Position numbers and translations under genes: made by a program. A DNA stretch of 64,000 nt from Euleptes europaea (taxonomy: Eukaryota; Chordata; Lepidosauria; Squamata; Sphaerodactylidae), in contig NC_079332.1 of the NCBI RefSeq assembly GCF_029931775.1, positions 3,298,501 through 3,362,500 on the forward strand. The letters run 5' to 3'. The notes beneath the pieces were generated by a model. That model was not told where the DNA came from. It ran no database searches and saw only the letters and a list, made by a program, of their open reading frames with translations. This document shows, piece by piece, positions 50,101 through 61,100 of the stretch; position 1 is the first letter of the stretch; the number at the start of each line of letters is the position of its first letter.

Positions 50101-50956
50101 ACGCACGCTCTACCTTGCAGGGGCAGTTTGTAATAGCGAGATACACTGTTTGGTTTCTACCCTGCGCCGCAGTATAGTAGCGCTTAGTAGGAGTTGGAAG
50201 GGACCCCAGGGGTCATCTAGTCCACCCCCACCCACCCCTGCACAATGCAGGGGACGCACGCTCTACCTTGCAGGGGCAGTTTGTAATAGCGAGATACACT
50301 GTTTGGTTTCTACCCTGCGCCGCAGTATAGTAGCGCTTAGTAGGAGTTGGAAGGGACCCCAGGGGTCATCTAGTCCACCCCCACCCACCCCTGCACAATG
50401 CAGGGGACGCACGCTCTACCTTGCAGGGGCAGTTTGTAATAGCGAGATACACTGTTTGGTTTCTACCCTGCGCCGCAGTATAGTAGCGCTTAGTAGGAGT
50501 TGGAAGGGACCCCCCAGGGGTCATCTAGTCCACCCCCCCGCACAATGCAGGGGACGCACGCTCTACCTCGCAGGGGCAGTTTGCAATAGCGAGATACAAC
50601 ACAACCCATCTATTATCCACAGCGAGACACAACGCAATACATTATTGGGTTTCGGGGCGGCCGGACATTAATACAACCCTTATCCTTAAAGCACAGTAAA
50701 TATTACAAATACAAAGGACGTACGTCAGACTTAAAGAACCCCGAGGACTTAATTATTCCCCCCCCCCAGCTTAAGAAGCTTTGATCTTGCATTTGGGTGC
50801 GGGGCGAGAGAAAAAAAGGGCGGGAAACGGGCGAGGGCCTCAGGCGTCCGGCGCCTCCTAACGTCCAAGGAGACGGCCCCTCCCCCCCTCCCTTCGGACT
50901 AACCGCCCTTACCTCGAGCTCGGTTTCGCCGGGCCGGCCTCGGGCCCCTGGAACAT
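41103..50956 (-). CDS. JPT2: JPT2 (HN1L, Jupiter microtubule-associated homolog 2), complete
   Basis: Five coding exons: 50913-50956, 42944-43092, 42556-42698, 41993-42047, 41103-41284. They join in phase to 573 bases, 190 residues plus stop, the same length as human JPT2. The protein starts [20 protein letters not shown] and ends [13 protein letters not shown]. It is hydrophilic and disordered, with four recurrences of the family motif PPGG followed by S/D-S/I and phenylalanine ([44 protein letters not shown]), plus MASNIFG and the conserved [16 protein letters not shown] block. JPT2 is known as a cytosolic protein of the Jupiter/HN1 family and as an NAADP-binding adaptor for calcium release. 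Exon 3 uses an acceptor whose pyrimidine tract is a SINE tail. Intron 1 (about 7.8 kb) holds a 153-bp repeat array. The gene is convergent with the MFSD1-like gene. Confidence 0.96.
41606..41862 (-). repeat. tRNA-derived SINE, family A
   Basis: Slightly truncated copy in JPT2 intron 4, sense to JPT2. It starts at GCCGACTTTCTCTACC and loses part of the tRNA head. Confidence 0.8.
42702..42772 (-). repeat. SINE family A remnant forming the JPT2 exon 3 splice-site tract
   Basis: Only the last ~70 bases of the SINE remain. It is sense to JPT2, and its tail, read on minus as AACCAGCTCTTCTTCTTGCAG minus the final G, supplies the pyrimidine tract and abuts the acceptor of exon 3 (exon high end 42698). 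Confidence 0.85.
43805..44075 (-). repeat. tRNA-derived SINE, family A
   Basis: Copy in JPT2 intron 1, with an internal deletion in the second half of the body. Confidence 0.8.
44786..45236 (+). repeat. Bov-B/RTE LINE 3' end
   Basis: Encodes the degraded C-terminal end of the Bov-B reverse transcriptase. Recognisable pieces are [47 protein letters not shown] and [12 protein letters not shown]. It ends with GGGTCGCCATGAGTCAGAAG and CTTGACGGCACTTAAGACAC, the 3' end shared with the Sauria SINE tails in this window. It is only a 3' fragment and is not active. Confidence 0.9.
46708..47001 (-). repeat. tRNA-derived SINE, family A
   Basis: Near-full copy in JPT2 intron 1. An internally deleted family B SINE (46571-46622) lies just upstream. 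Confidence 0.8.
47433..47530 (-). repeat. tRNA-derived SINE, family B, 3' fragment
   Basis: Starts ATGAAGCTGCCTTATACTG and breaks off after CCAGGGTCTCAGGCAAGG. Confidence 0.8.
47876..48145 (-). repeat. Penelope-type end with hammerhead-like core and terminal hairpin
   Basis: The minus-strand core at 47889-47913 has CTGATGA and GAAAC around a GGCC/GGCC hairpin. Downstream the element matches the split copy at 5824-6330. It ends with perfect 26-base inverted arms at 48072-48097 and 48119-48144. Confidence 0.75.
48215..48425 (+). repeat. 49-bp tandem repeat, four units
   Basis: Units start with CAATTTCCCCTGGAGGGACC at about 48216, 48264, 48314 and 48362. The unit derives from the interior of the GGTTGCCAACC-family DNA element. 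Confidence 0.85.
48463..49270. repeat. Two ~205-bp direct repeats upstream of the 153-bp array
   Basis: Copies 48463-48668 and 49068-49271 share TCCTCTGGGTTTCCGGGC, GAAGAACTCCGAGAACATAA and TTAGATTGCCTAGATATAAC. A third, diverged copy (50643-50768) lies on the other side of the array. Between the two is a fragment of a hAT-like repeat (48716-48840, CTTAAACTGTGGGCCGCGAC). Confidence 0.8.
49271..50610 (+). repeat. Array of nine 153-bp tandem repeats (CR1-derived part)
   Basis: Units begin with TTAGTAGGAGTTGGAAGGGA at 49271, 49425, 49578, 49732, 49877, 50031, 50184, 50337 and 50490. Spacing is 153-154 bases except one 145-base unit. About half of each unit matches a CR1 3' end (GGGGTCATCTAGTCCA); the other half (TTTGGTTTCTACCCTGCGCC) I do not recognise. 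It lies in JPT2 intron 1, about 300 bases from exon 1. Confidence 0.92.
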
Positions 50957-51320
50957 GTCGAGCCCCTCACGCAGACACAAAAAGGGCCGCCGCCGCCGCT
51001 CCTTCTTCTCCCTCAGCTCCGACGCCACTACGGTGGCCGCCGCCGCCTCCTCCTCAAACCGAACGGCGCGCCCGCGGACGCCGATTGGCCGGAGCGCCCG
51101 CCGCTCCCTCCCTCCGAGCCAACCGCAGCTCGGTAGACGCCCCGCGGGAGGCGCCGCGCGAAGGGAGGCGGGCCTAAGCGGCGTACTCGAAAGGGCCGCT
51201 GCCGCTCGAAACGAAGCGCGCCCGTTTATTGGCTGCGAAGGAAGCAGGGCGGGGAAATCTACTTTGTGTTTAAAGGGGCGGGGTGTCGCCCCGCCTTCCC
51301 AGGGCCGGGAAAGAATTGAT
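50790..51320 (-). promoter_or_regulatory. CpG island: JPT2 promoter
   Basis: CpG-dense sequence surrounds JPT2 exon 1 and continues about 360 bases upstream on the minus strand. Two CCAAT boxes in minus orientation (ATTGG on plus at about 51084 and 51229) and GC boxes are present, with no TATA box. An AT-rich palindrome begins about 70 bases beyond it. Confidence 0.75.
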
Positions 51321-51391
51321 GCGCCACCTGGCGCATGCGGAGTAAAGCGGTCACTCATTCTAAGCAATTAATGCAGGTTTTTATGTGGATG

Positions 51392-51642
51392 TCACTTATA
51401 TATATAAATATAAGTATATTTGTGCGCGCGCATATATTTATATATATAAATATAAGTGATATATATAAATATATAAATTTATATATATATAATATACTAA
51501 TATATATAAAAATATTATATATATATAATATATATTATAAGTATATTTGTGTGTGCGTATATTTATACATATAAATATACTTATATATATATAAGTATAT
51601 ATTTAAATATATAAATATACGCACACACACATATATACATAC
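51392..51642. repeat. AT-rich palindromic tract
   Basis: About 250 bases of TA, ATA and AAATATA units with several overlapping inverted repeats and two alternating purine-pyrimidine stretches (TGTGCGCGCGCAT near 51420 and ACGCACACACACAT near 51618). It lies between the JPT2 promoter and the CRAMP1 3' end. Confidence 0.8.
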
Positions 51643-51703
51643 AAAAGGTAAAGGTCCCCTGTGCAAGCACCGGGTCATTCACTCACTCATTCATACTGAT
51701 TAT

Positions 51704-51912
51704 CTAGGGTTTTCAACCTCCAGGTAGTAGCTGGAGATCTGCTATTGCAACTGATCTCCAGCCAATACAGATCAGTTCCCCTGGAGAAAAATGGCCGCTT
51801 TGGCCATTGGACTCTATGGCATTGAAGTCCCTCCCCTCCCCAAACCACGCCCTCCTCAGGCTCTGCCCCAAAAGCCCACCGGTGGCTAAGAGGGACCTGG
51901 CAACCCTAACAT
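51704..51912. mobile_element. Inverted-terminus DNA element (GGTTGCCAACC family)
   Basis: Near-complete copy from CTAGGGTTTTCAACCTCC to GACCTGGCAACCCTAA, with the internal block AAATGGCCGCTTTGGCCATT. Confidence 0.7.
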
Positions 51913-52553
51913 CCTATTGGCTACTGCACCACCAATTCCTCCTGAACACATTAAATACATAATAAAATGTAGTTTATTCCACTTGGATGTAATTCCACAA
52001 ACACATATTTAAAAATTGGTCAGTTTCAGGTAGCCAGCTCAAGGTTGGCTCGGCCTTGCAACAGATTGTGTTGTTTGCTCTGAACAGGAAAGTCTTCAAA
52101 ACATGGCATATGAGCAAAGGAGGAGTGGATGAGGCTGGAAGACTCCTGAAGCTAGCTCTTCTACCATACAAACCACGTTTTGATGGGCTAGGCAATATGA
52201 ACATACACAACTTTCTGAATGCCATTTCTTACCTCTCTTATTCCATTGGGAGAGGAGAGTCATATTCCTAGTGAGTAGACAATGCTTATACGGTCACAAA
52301 CAGCACACACGTGAATTAGACCAAGGATTAGTATGTATTTATGCACAATCATAAAAACAGCTTTACAAGTTGAATTGGAAATTTAAAACAGTAAGTTTTT
52401 GTATACAGCTTTTGTATATTATATTAAATAACCCAAACACCTTTTTCCCCCTCCAAAATTGGTAAAGAATAAATAATATAGTTTACAATATGGTACAAAA
52501 AAATCAGTAAGGACAAGCATTCCAGCTTTATACATACACTATATATGTTTAAC

Positions 52554-55145
52554 TTTATTATCTATAAAACAAATTCACATCCCAAAACAAGCCAAAAACC
52601 TTAGATGATATGGCTTAACTATTATTAAAAGAAACAGCAACCGAGTTCGCTACCCAAGTCACAAGGGGGGTATCCCATTTTGGCAACGTGGGATAACTCA
52701 TTGCTGCAGTCCTTGCAAACGTTTTCACTCATTTAGCATATACAGTTCACCGTGAAGTCAGAAGAAAAATCTTCGAAGGGCCTGGGGGAAAACCAAAGTG
52801 CAGTTTGTTCCTCACAAATGCATCTGACGTGTGTGTATCTGTGTGTTTAAAAAAACCAAAAAACAAACAAACAAAGCACAACCACCCTAAAAAGCGATGC
52901 TCAAATCCCCAGAAAGGATCCGTCAGGCAAGCGGGCAAGATTTATCTCGGGAGATACAATGTGATCCAAGGTTATTTAAAACTTGCTGGAAAGAACAATT
53001 CAAAAAAGGCGATTAAATCTGGCTAAAAAGCATGCCATCTTAGGCAGAGCTACATCCTTTTAAATTCATTTTAAGTCAGTGAATGTAGAAGGGTGTAACT
53101 CTGCTTAGGAAGGCACTGTAAAATAACGTGTTTTTTCTTGCCCCCTCCACACCTCTATTTTGTGTAGCCATGGGGCACCATTCATGAGAAAATTGTTCCT
53201 GCCCAATTTCTGTTCTTTCCGGTGTCGCTTGTGTAGTGGGAATTCCTGAAGGCTCGTGCTCCTACCGATTACAGAGATGTGGTGAGGTACCGTACAAACC
53301 AGGTGACCCATTGCTAATCCATACAGCCACTCCAGAAAGGTGAATGATCCAACCTCTGGCTCGCGTTCTTCTTAAATTCCACATGACGGGCTACTACCAC
53401 AGGCGCCCGATCACCGCTGCTCCGTCCCGCAGGACTGTAGGAAAAAATTCTGCCATCTCTGCGCGCAAATCCGGAATTAGATCCGATTTACGACACCCTC
53501 GTCAATCATTCATGCAGTGTCAAAAGAATGGCCAAGTCAGACATTTCGCAGAAATCAGATCCGATAACGAAAACGAGTTCATCACAATCACAGCCTTCGT
53601 TCAGTGCCTCAGGCAAATGTGAAATAAGGCAATCGGGAAATTTAGTTTAGAAGCGACCATGCCCGCAGGTCACTTAAGAACTTGCTCAAAATGTACCCAG
53701 CAACAACAACAAAAAACCCCTCAAAAACGTTTCTTCTTGATTCAAAGTACAATTCAAGCTGCAAAAAACACCCGCCTTCAAAGAAGCTAGCTCTTCCTTC
53801 TTCACAGCGCTAGAATCAAATGGACACCTTAAGTGTTCAACGGAAGCCAACATTATGACATGGTCAGAGTTAGTGTTTGTATTCGAACAATGAGGACTAG
53901 GTACCTGGAACCAAAATTAAATCCAAACACTATGTGAGAGAGACAAAGGGCCAAATAAAGGCTGTGAAAACAAACACCTTGGAGACAAAGAATGTGATTA
54001 ATGATAGCTTGGCAGGAACAAGAGAAGTTCTAACATATGTGCCCCAAATAATTTGAAATAGCAAGATCTGACTCCACCGACTTCCCTGTTTAGTGTTGGT
54101 CCAGCAGCAGTTGGTCCAGTTTTGGACCCAATGACACAGATGAGCAAGCACCAGGTCCAAACTGCAAGCGCACAGGTTAAGATTAGCAAAGAGAAGCAGA
54201 TTAAACTGGGTCCGGAAGCCCCCGGTTGTGCATTTGAAGACCCCGTCACCTGCCCGGTCACAGGAAAGAGTGTAGCTTTTCCTGTCGGTTTTTAAAACGA
54301 GGATTCGTAACTGACGGAGCAGCCTTGTGCAGAGCTGAAAATCAGTGGGCTTAGACAGGAGTAACCCTGTAAGACCATTGAGTGGGCACGTAGGGGAATG
54401 CACAAATAAAAAGGGGGTGTGTTAATTGGGACCATAACCAAAGCACCTTCGCAAAGTTTCCAGCCCTTAAGAGAAAACCGCAACACGCAAAGCCCTTTGG
54501 GCAGCCTGGGAGAAAGGCAGAGAAAAGGAACGGCATTCGCAGACTCCTCAGCAAGCGACCCCAGCTCTTGGGAAACAGGAACGGACCCAGGCTTCCCGCG
54601 CCATACTGGAATGTCGACGGACGTTATAGCAAAGGAGAGAGAACACTGGGCGAAAGGGCTGCGGAATTAACCGCCGCCTGTTGCGGGAAGTGCAAAGAAC
54701 AGCGATGCGACCAGATCTGTCAAAACCAGGCCAACTGTGACTGACTGAGAAACGATGAGTATTTTAAACACACACATACACTCCCTGCCCCACCATGTGG
54801 ATACCACAATAAGGGTTTTGGTTTACTATATTAAAAAAAAAGAAAAAGGAAAGTATCTTCTCGATTCTGCTGCCCAGACCATTTTGGATTGCGAGTCCGG
54901 GCCCATTGTGTAAACTCTTTTCGGTCCCCAGCTCACTGTGTGTTAAAATTGCCCATAATACTGCTCCCGGTCACGTCGTTCCTAGCACATTGCACATTCC
55001 AGGAACGGCAGATGCTCGAAGACTATGCTGCTCTTCGCACGAGGCCTGCTCCAAGGTTATCGGCTGCATAGCTTTGCCACCGGCCGCTCCTCTCCCGGTT
55101 CCGGCCAGTCCAACCGTTCCCACCAGCCCGCTGGTCGAACGCGCT
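52554..55145 (-). other. Probable CRAMP1 3' UTR
   Basis: About 2.6 kb after the CRAMP1 stop has almost no SINE or LINE copies and ends near a minus-strand AATAAA (52554-52559). Human CRAMP1 also has a long 3' UTR. A second AATAAA at 51973-51978 is an alternative. The extent is inferred. Confidence 0.45.
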
Positions 55146-58100
55146 TCACTGAGAGAGGTCACCGGTGGGGAGGCCGCTGCTGCCTCCCCCTCCGTCAAAG
55201 AGGATTTCTCGGCGGGTTGGCTCGGGGATCGACAGCTCCTGGGCGAGGTCGTTGAAGCGCGAGATGTAGTCGATGCTGTTCTCATTCATCATGCACGCCA
55301 GCTGGGAATCCACCTGTGAAGGAAGAGAAGCAAGGGTGAGGCCGGAAGCTTCAAGCAAGCCAAAGAAGCAGAACACAAGCCCAGGCCAGATGAAACTCCA
55401 GGCTTTCTACACATAAGGTGCTTTAAATTTTTTGTGTGTAAAGGACAATTCTAGTATATTGATCCTCTACCCCCCCCCCCCGTTCTGAAGTGGTACAGCC
55501 CCAGTAGGCTCTCATGTCTTTTTCTGCGCAGATGGTTCTGTTTCAAATTATGCTAGCCACCCATTCCTTATTGCTACTGGTATTTGTACTAAATGCACCC
55601 CTATTCTCCTCAGGATCAGAGGAGCATGCCCATTATATTAGGTATTGTAGAGCACAGGCAGGAGGGTGCTGCTGCAGTCGTCATGTTTGGTGGATTCCTA
55701 GAGGCCCCTGGTTGGCCACTGGGCGAACAGACTGCTGGACTTGATGGGCCTGGGTCTGATCCAGCAGGGCCTTTCTTATGTTCTTATGTGGTGATGGCTA
55801 CTATCTTGGAAGGCTTTAAGAGGGGAGTGGACATGTTCATGGAGGAGAAGGCTATCCGTGGCTACTAGACAAAATGGATACTAGTCATGATGCATACCTA
55901 TTCTCTCCAGGATTAGAGGAGCAGGCCTTTTATATCAGGTGCTGTGGAACACAGGCAGGATAAATGCTGCTGCAGTTGTCTTGTTTGTGGGCTTCCTAGA
56001 GGCACCTGGGTGGCCACTGGGTGAACAGACTGCTGGACTTGATGAGCCTTGGTCTGATCCAGCATGGCCTTTCTTATGTTCTTATGCACGCTGCCCCTTG
56101 CCAAAACTATTTCTGCAGATCCCCTAGACACCAATCACGACATCTGGCCACGTGACGTACCTCGGCTACGTCGGCTATGGAACGAGACACAAAGGAGTCC
56201 CGAGAGTTCCCATCCAGCAGGCTGGGTCCCAGCAAGGAGGTGCTGCCGGTGGTACCCAGAGAGGTGGGCAGCATCTTCCGGCCCTTCTCTGGGGAAAGGA
56301 AGCTCGCTGCAAGGCACATGGACGAGGAAGCGAGTTAGTGGCAGAACCTTTCAGTTTGTGAACATGGGGGGGAAAGGGAAAGAAAGACACAAGCGGGGCC
56401 CAACGAACCTCTAATTCGCCTTCCCAGGCTTAAGCAACACTCCCCTTCAACTGTACCTGGTTCAGTTTCTCCCCTGCTGCAGGTAACGCAGGCATAAGAC
56501 CGCTCACAGCTATACCGTGACAAATTTGGTACCTTGCTTTTTGTTTAAACTCGCCCACATACACACAACCCCCCCCCAGCCCCATCCTGTTTCTATACAG
56601 AAGAAGAAGAGTTGGTTTTTATATGCCAACTTTCTCTACCACTTAGGGAAGAATCAAACCGGCTTACAATCACCTTCCCTTCCCACAACAGACACCCTGT
56701 GAGGCAGGCAGGGTTGAGAGAGCTGTGACTAGCCCAAGGTCACCCAGCTGGCTTCGTGTGGAGGAGTGGGGAAACAAATCCAGATTAGCCTACGCCGCTC
56801 AAGTGGAGGAGCGGGGAATCAAACCCGGTTTTCCAGATCAGAGTCCACCGCTCCAAACCACCGCTCTTAACCACTACACTATGCTGGCAGCAGCATGCGC
56901 TCTTGACGGCAGATTTAAGCTTTGAATCGTAGTCAGCAAAGGAAACGGCCTTGGAGCTGGCGAGGAAGAGACAGGGTAGTTTGAATTCCAGGAGCAACCT
57001 ATGGTTTTGACTCTGGCCCTCCTATTCCCCCAGCCAATCGTTTGGACTGCGGGTCGATGGACGACCTCCGCCCTTTTGCGGAGAACGGCTTCGGAGACTC
57101 TTCTCCGGATGCTCCTGCCATGGAGATCAGAAGGACAACGAGTTGCATTTCTGTCCGTACAGTGCCCTCTGAAGATCTCTCCCGGCATTACTTCGGATGT
57201 CTTTTAGGCACCAGGGGACAATCTGTCCTGTCTGCCTGGGAGATTGGCATGCAAGCCCCCCGCCTCAGCCCCCACAGCAACTTGGAAGATGCACTGTTCC
57301 CAACCCAGTTTTAAGCTGCCCGTCCATTTATTTTATGCTAGTGCTTTAAAGCTTACAGTGGATTCTACTTTATTGTTTTAACAAATGCCCCAAAGCAGTC
57401 TTGGACTCCGCGTTTGGCAGAGAGGCAGCAAAGAATTTGCAAACGTGTACATCAGTTACATTCAATGTCTAAGTATTCCAATCAGTTCTCTGGCTCTCAG
57501 ATAGCCCCGATATGTGCTGCGGACAACCCATGCCTAATGGGGAAATAAAGAAGCTTTTGAGCCGAGGGAGGCAGCCCAGGTTTCCTAGGCTGAGACACTC
57601 ACAAAACAAGCTGCTGAGGGAAGAGTCAGTGGAGTCATTGGGGTACCACTGGGGGTCATGGGTGGGAGAGGCGATCCAGTTCTGCTGAGGGCTGCAGGAA
57701 GGGGATGGAAGACTTTTGGAGCTGTCGCTGCCGTTCAGCTTCGCTGGGGACAGGGAAACATTTTCACCTGAGAAAGCAAAGCGGCAAAAGAAAAGAAAGA
57801 AAAGAAAACCGGTGTCTGATCCGATCATAGACAAAGCTGGGGTTCTTAAAGCTGGGGTTCATATATTCTGCTTGAATCTTTCACAATAAAAAGAACTTTG
57901 TTCAAGTTCACATAAGTGTGTCCTGCCTACTGTAGGTGCTTAAGCTGAGTAAGTCAAAAGCTCTGCTCACGACCTGAGTTCAATCCTGACGGAAGTCGGT
58001 TTCAGGTAACCGACTCAAGGTCGACTCAGCCTTCCATCCTTCCGAGGTCGGTCAAATGAGTCCCCAGCTTGCTGGGGGTAAAGGGAAGATGACTGGGGAA

Positions 58101-61100
58101 GGCACTGGCAAACCACCCCGCAAACAAAGTCTGCCTTGGAAACGTCGGGATGTGACATCACCCCATGGGTCAGGAATGACCCGGTGCTTGCACAGGGGAC
58201 CTTTACCTTTTAAGCTGAGTAAGTTAAATACCACTTCTTAGGAAGGGGTGCATTCTAGAAGTTTATTCACTGAAAGGCATTGACTGCTTCACAGCCACCG
58301 ATGGCAACGCGGCATGGTCTCTTACCGTACTGGCCAGAGCTGATCGCGATTTCGATGATAGAGTCACTGATCTGAGTGGCAGGCTCTCCCTGAGACAGCA
58401 CGTCCTCGGGGGGTCCGGGAAGAGAGATATCCAGGAGGGCTGAGACGTTGGGAGGAGAAAGGCGGGTGGCGGAAGCTCCCGAGGAGGAAAGCGGAGGAGG
58501 TGGGAGGCCGTTCTGGAGCGCGGCTTTTGGGAGTTCAGGCAGAGAAAGGACCGGCGTTCCCTGATGAACAAGCAGAACACGGAGGTTAGTCTACCATTTC
58601 CTGACACCCTTGCGATGGCTAAAGCTAGGTTGATACTAGCATGCACACTCTGTATGGGAGACTAATATAGCCCAGAGTAGAACAACTTGCAGGTATTCCA
58701 CCTAGTGGGCTTTCAAATGTGAAAATTGATATACGCCCCTACATACATACCTGGGCTTTTATAATTCTGTTTATATATTTTAATACAATTGTATATTGTT
58801 TGTCTGTGCATTATATGGGTTTTTATCTGACCACTGATGAAGGCCGGTTGGCCAAAACACATCTGGTGTGTGGTTTAAATTTATCAACCATATTAGTTGC
58901 TATTGTGCTTTGTTTGATCATTTTTAATATTTTTAACCCTGATTTAAGCGCCTTAAAATAAATATATTTCTTCATAACATTATTTTACCTTTCTCCACCC
59001 AACCTTGGGTACCCAGCTTTTGGTTTTTCAGGTTGGTTTTTATATGCCGACTTTCTCTACCTTTTAAGGAGAATCAAACCGGTTTACGGTTGCCTTCCCT
59101 TCCTCTCCCCGTAACAGACACCTTGTGAGGTAGGTGGGGCTGAGAGAGTTCAGAGAACTGTGACTAACCCAAGGTCACCCAGCTGGCTTCATGTGGAGGA
59201 GTGGGGAATCAAACCCATTTCTCCAGATCAGAGTCCGCCGCTCTTAACCACTACACCACGCTGGCCTTCCTCTGTATAACAACCCTGGAATTCCTTGGTG
59301 GTCTCCCATCCAAATACTTACCAGGGCCGACCCTGCTCAACTTCTAAGATCTGACAGGATCAGCCTAGCTTGGGCTACACCTGGTTCTATTTTAATTTTA
59401 TTGCATTTCCCCCTCTCTTTTATTGCTGCTTTCTATCTTGTTTTCTTTATCTAAAATTTGATTTTTAAAGAGTTATCTGCCACAATACAGATATTTATAC
59501 GGAGAGGCAGGGTATGACTTACACCAATAGACACATATAATGAAAACATTGCTGTGCATCCCCAGGCAAAGCAGGACGTCACAAATCGGTTAGAGTGGCT
59601 GTCAGCAAACTCATACTCTACCTGGAAGCCATCAGGGATTGCCTCCTGGTCAGGCTGTGATGGGAGGCCAAGGAAAGGAACCCGACATTCAGTGCTTGAG
59701 CCCTGGAAGAAAAACCAGTCGAGAACGCTTGAGTCACGTGTTCAAAGAGGGCAAACTTTTCAGGGGAAGAGCTGCGACTGGCATGCCACCCTCTGACTGG
59801 AGCGGCCTACTTGCAGAGGAAAAGCTTGCGGAAGTAAGTAAACTCTGCCAAATACTGTGCATTTTACTCCTGTTTTAATTCTGCTTTACCTGCCACTTTT
59901 CCTTGGCTTTGGTGATCTCCCCACCCACCTCGCTGCCCAGACGCTGGGAAACCCCAAGTGCCACAATGTGAGGAAGAGGAGGTGGTGTGGGTTGATGGGG
60001 TCAGAACACAGATTAGAGGAACAAGAGGCTACCAGGGACAAGCCATACTTGGTAAGAGGGGTACAAAGGAGGCAACAGGAGAAATCCCCCTTCAGTTCAA
60101 ACTTCACTGGTTAAAAGCGTTATAAGCTATTCAGAAGAAGAAGAGTTGGTTTTTATATGCTGCCTTTCTCTAGCATTTAAGGAAGAATCAAACCGGCTTA
60201 CGATCGCCTTCCTTTCCCCCTCAGGTGAGGCTGAGAGCTCTAAGAGAACTGACTAGCCCAAGGTCACCCAGCTGGCTTCATGTGGAGGAATGGGGAATCA
60301 AACCCAGTTCACCAGATCAGAGTCCACCGCTCCAAACCACCGCTCTTAACCACTATACCACGTTGACTTCAGAAGAACCGAAGAGGGAAAGAACTGACCA
60401 TGACCGAAGCCAAGGCGCCTCCGTTCTGATGCACCCTTGCGGAGTCTTGCCCTGCGACCACGGCCGTCACGGCGTCAGGAGACAACGGGGAAACGCCAGA
60501 TAAGCCCTCGGCCTCCAGGACAGCCAAAGGGCTACCCGGGATAATGCCGGCGCTCTGGGCTGCCAGATCGATCGTACCTTGGACAGAGGAGGGAAAGGGT
60601 GAGAGAGGCCTTCGTGTCGGCGGTTCCGACAGCAAGGTGGCAGACGTCTGCCGCCACGTCAGACACTCCTGTGGGCCCTGTGATTCTCGACATGGCTTTT
60701 TTGGGGCGGTCAAAGAGGAGGCCTCCTTCCTTTTTCACCGCCAACCCATAGTTTGCATCTGTCATTCAGAGCAGGAAACCCTGGAAGAGGGGCAAGGCTG
60801 GGGAATGCAGTTGGAAGCCTCCCTCTGTTTCACAGCAAGCGTGGAACCTCCCGCTCACAACGCCCTCTCTGGTTCTCCCCTTTCCAAAGAGAAACCTACT
60901 AGACAGATTGTTGGCGGCTTGCGCCGGAAGAACCTTGGGAATGATGGGGCGGGACACGGCTGCTTTAGTGAGCGAAGAGTGGATTGGCCGGAAAGATCCT
61001 CTTCCTGCATTTAAAGAACATGAGAACATAAGAAAAGCCCTGCTGGATCAGGCCTGGTGGGGAAAAGCTTCAGCTTGCGGTATTTCCCCTTGCCATACAA

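Noticed and set aside
49271-50610. CRISPR-like array
   Set aside because: Units are contiguous 153-bp repeats without unique spacers, in a vertebrate intron.
49997-50671. 224-codon open frame with repeated 51-residue units
   Set aside because: It arises because the tandem unit is 153 bases; it contains CR1-derived sequence and has no splice or promoter context. Not a repeat-protein gene.
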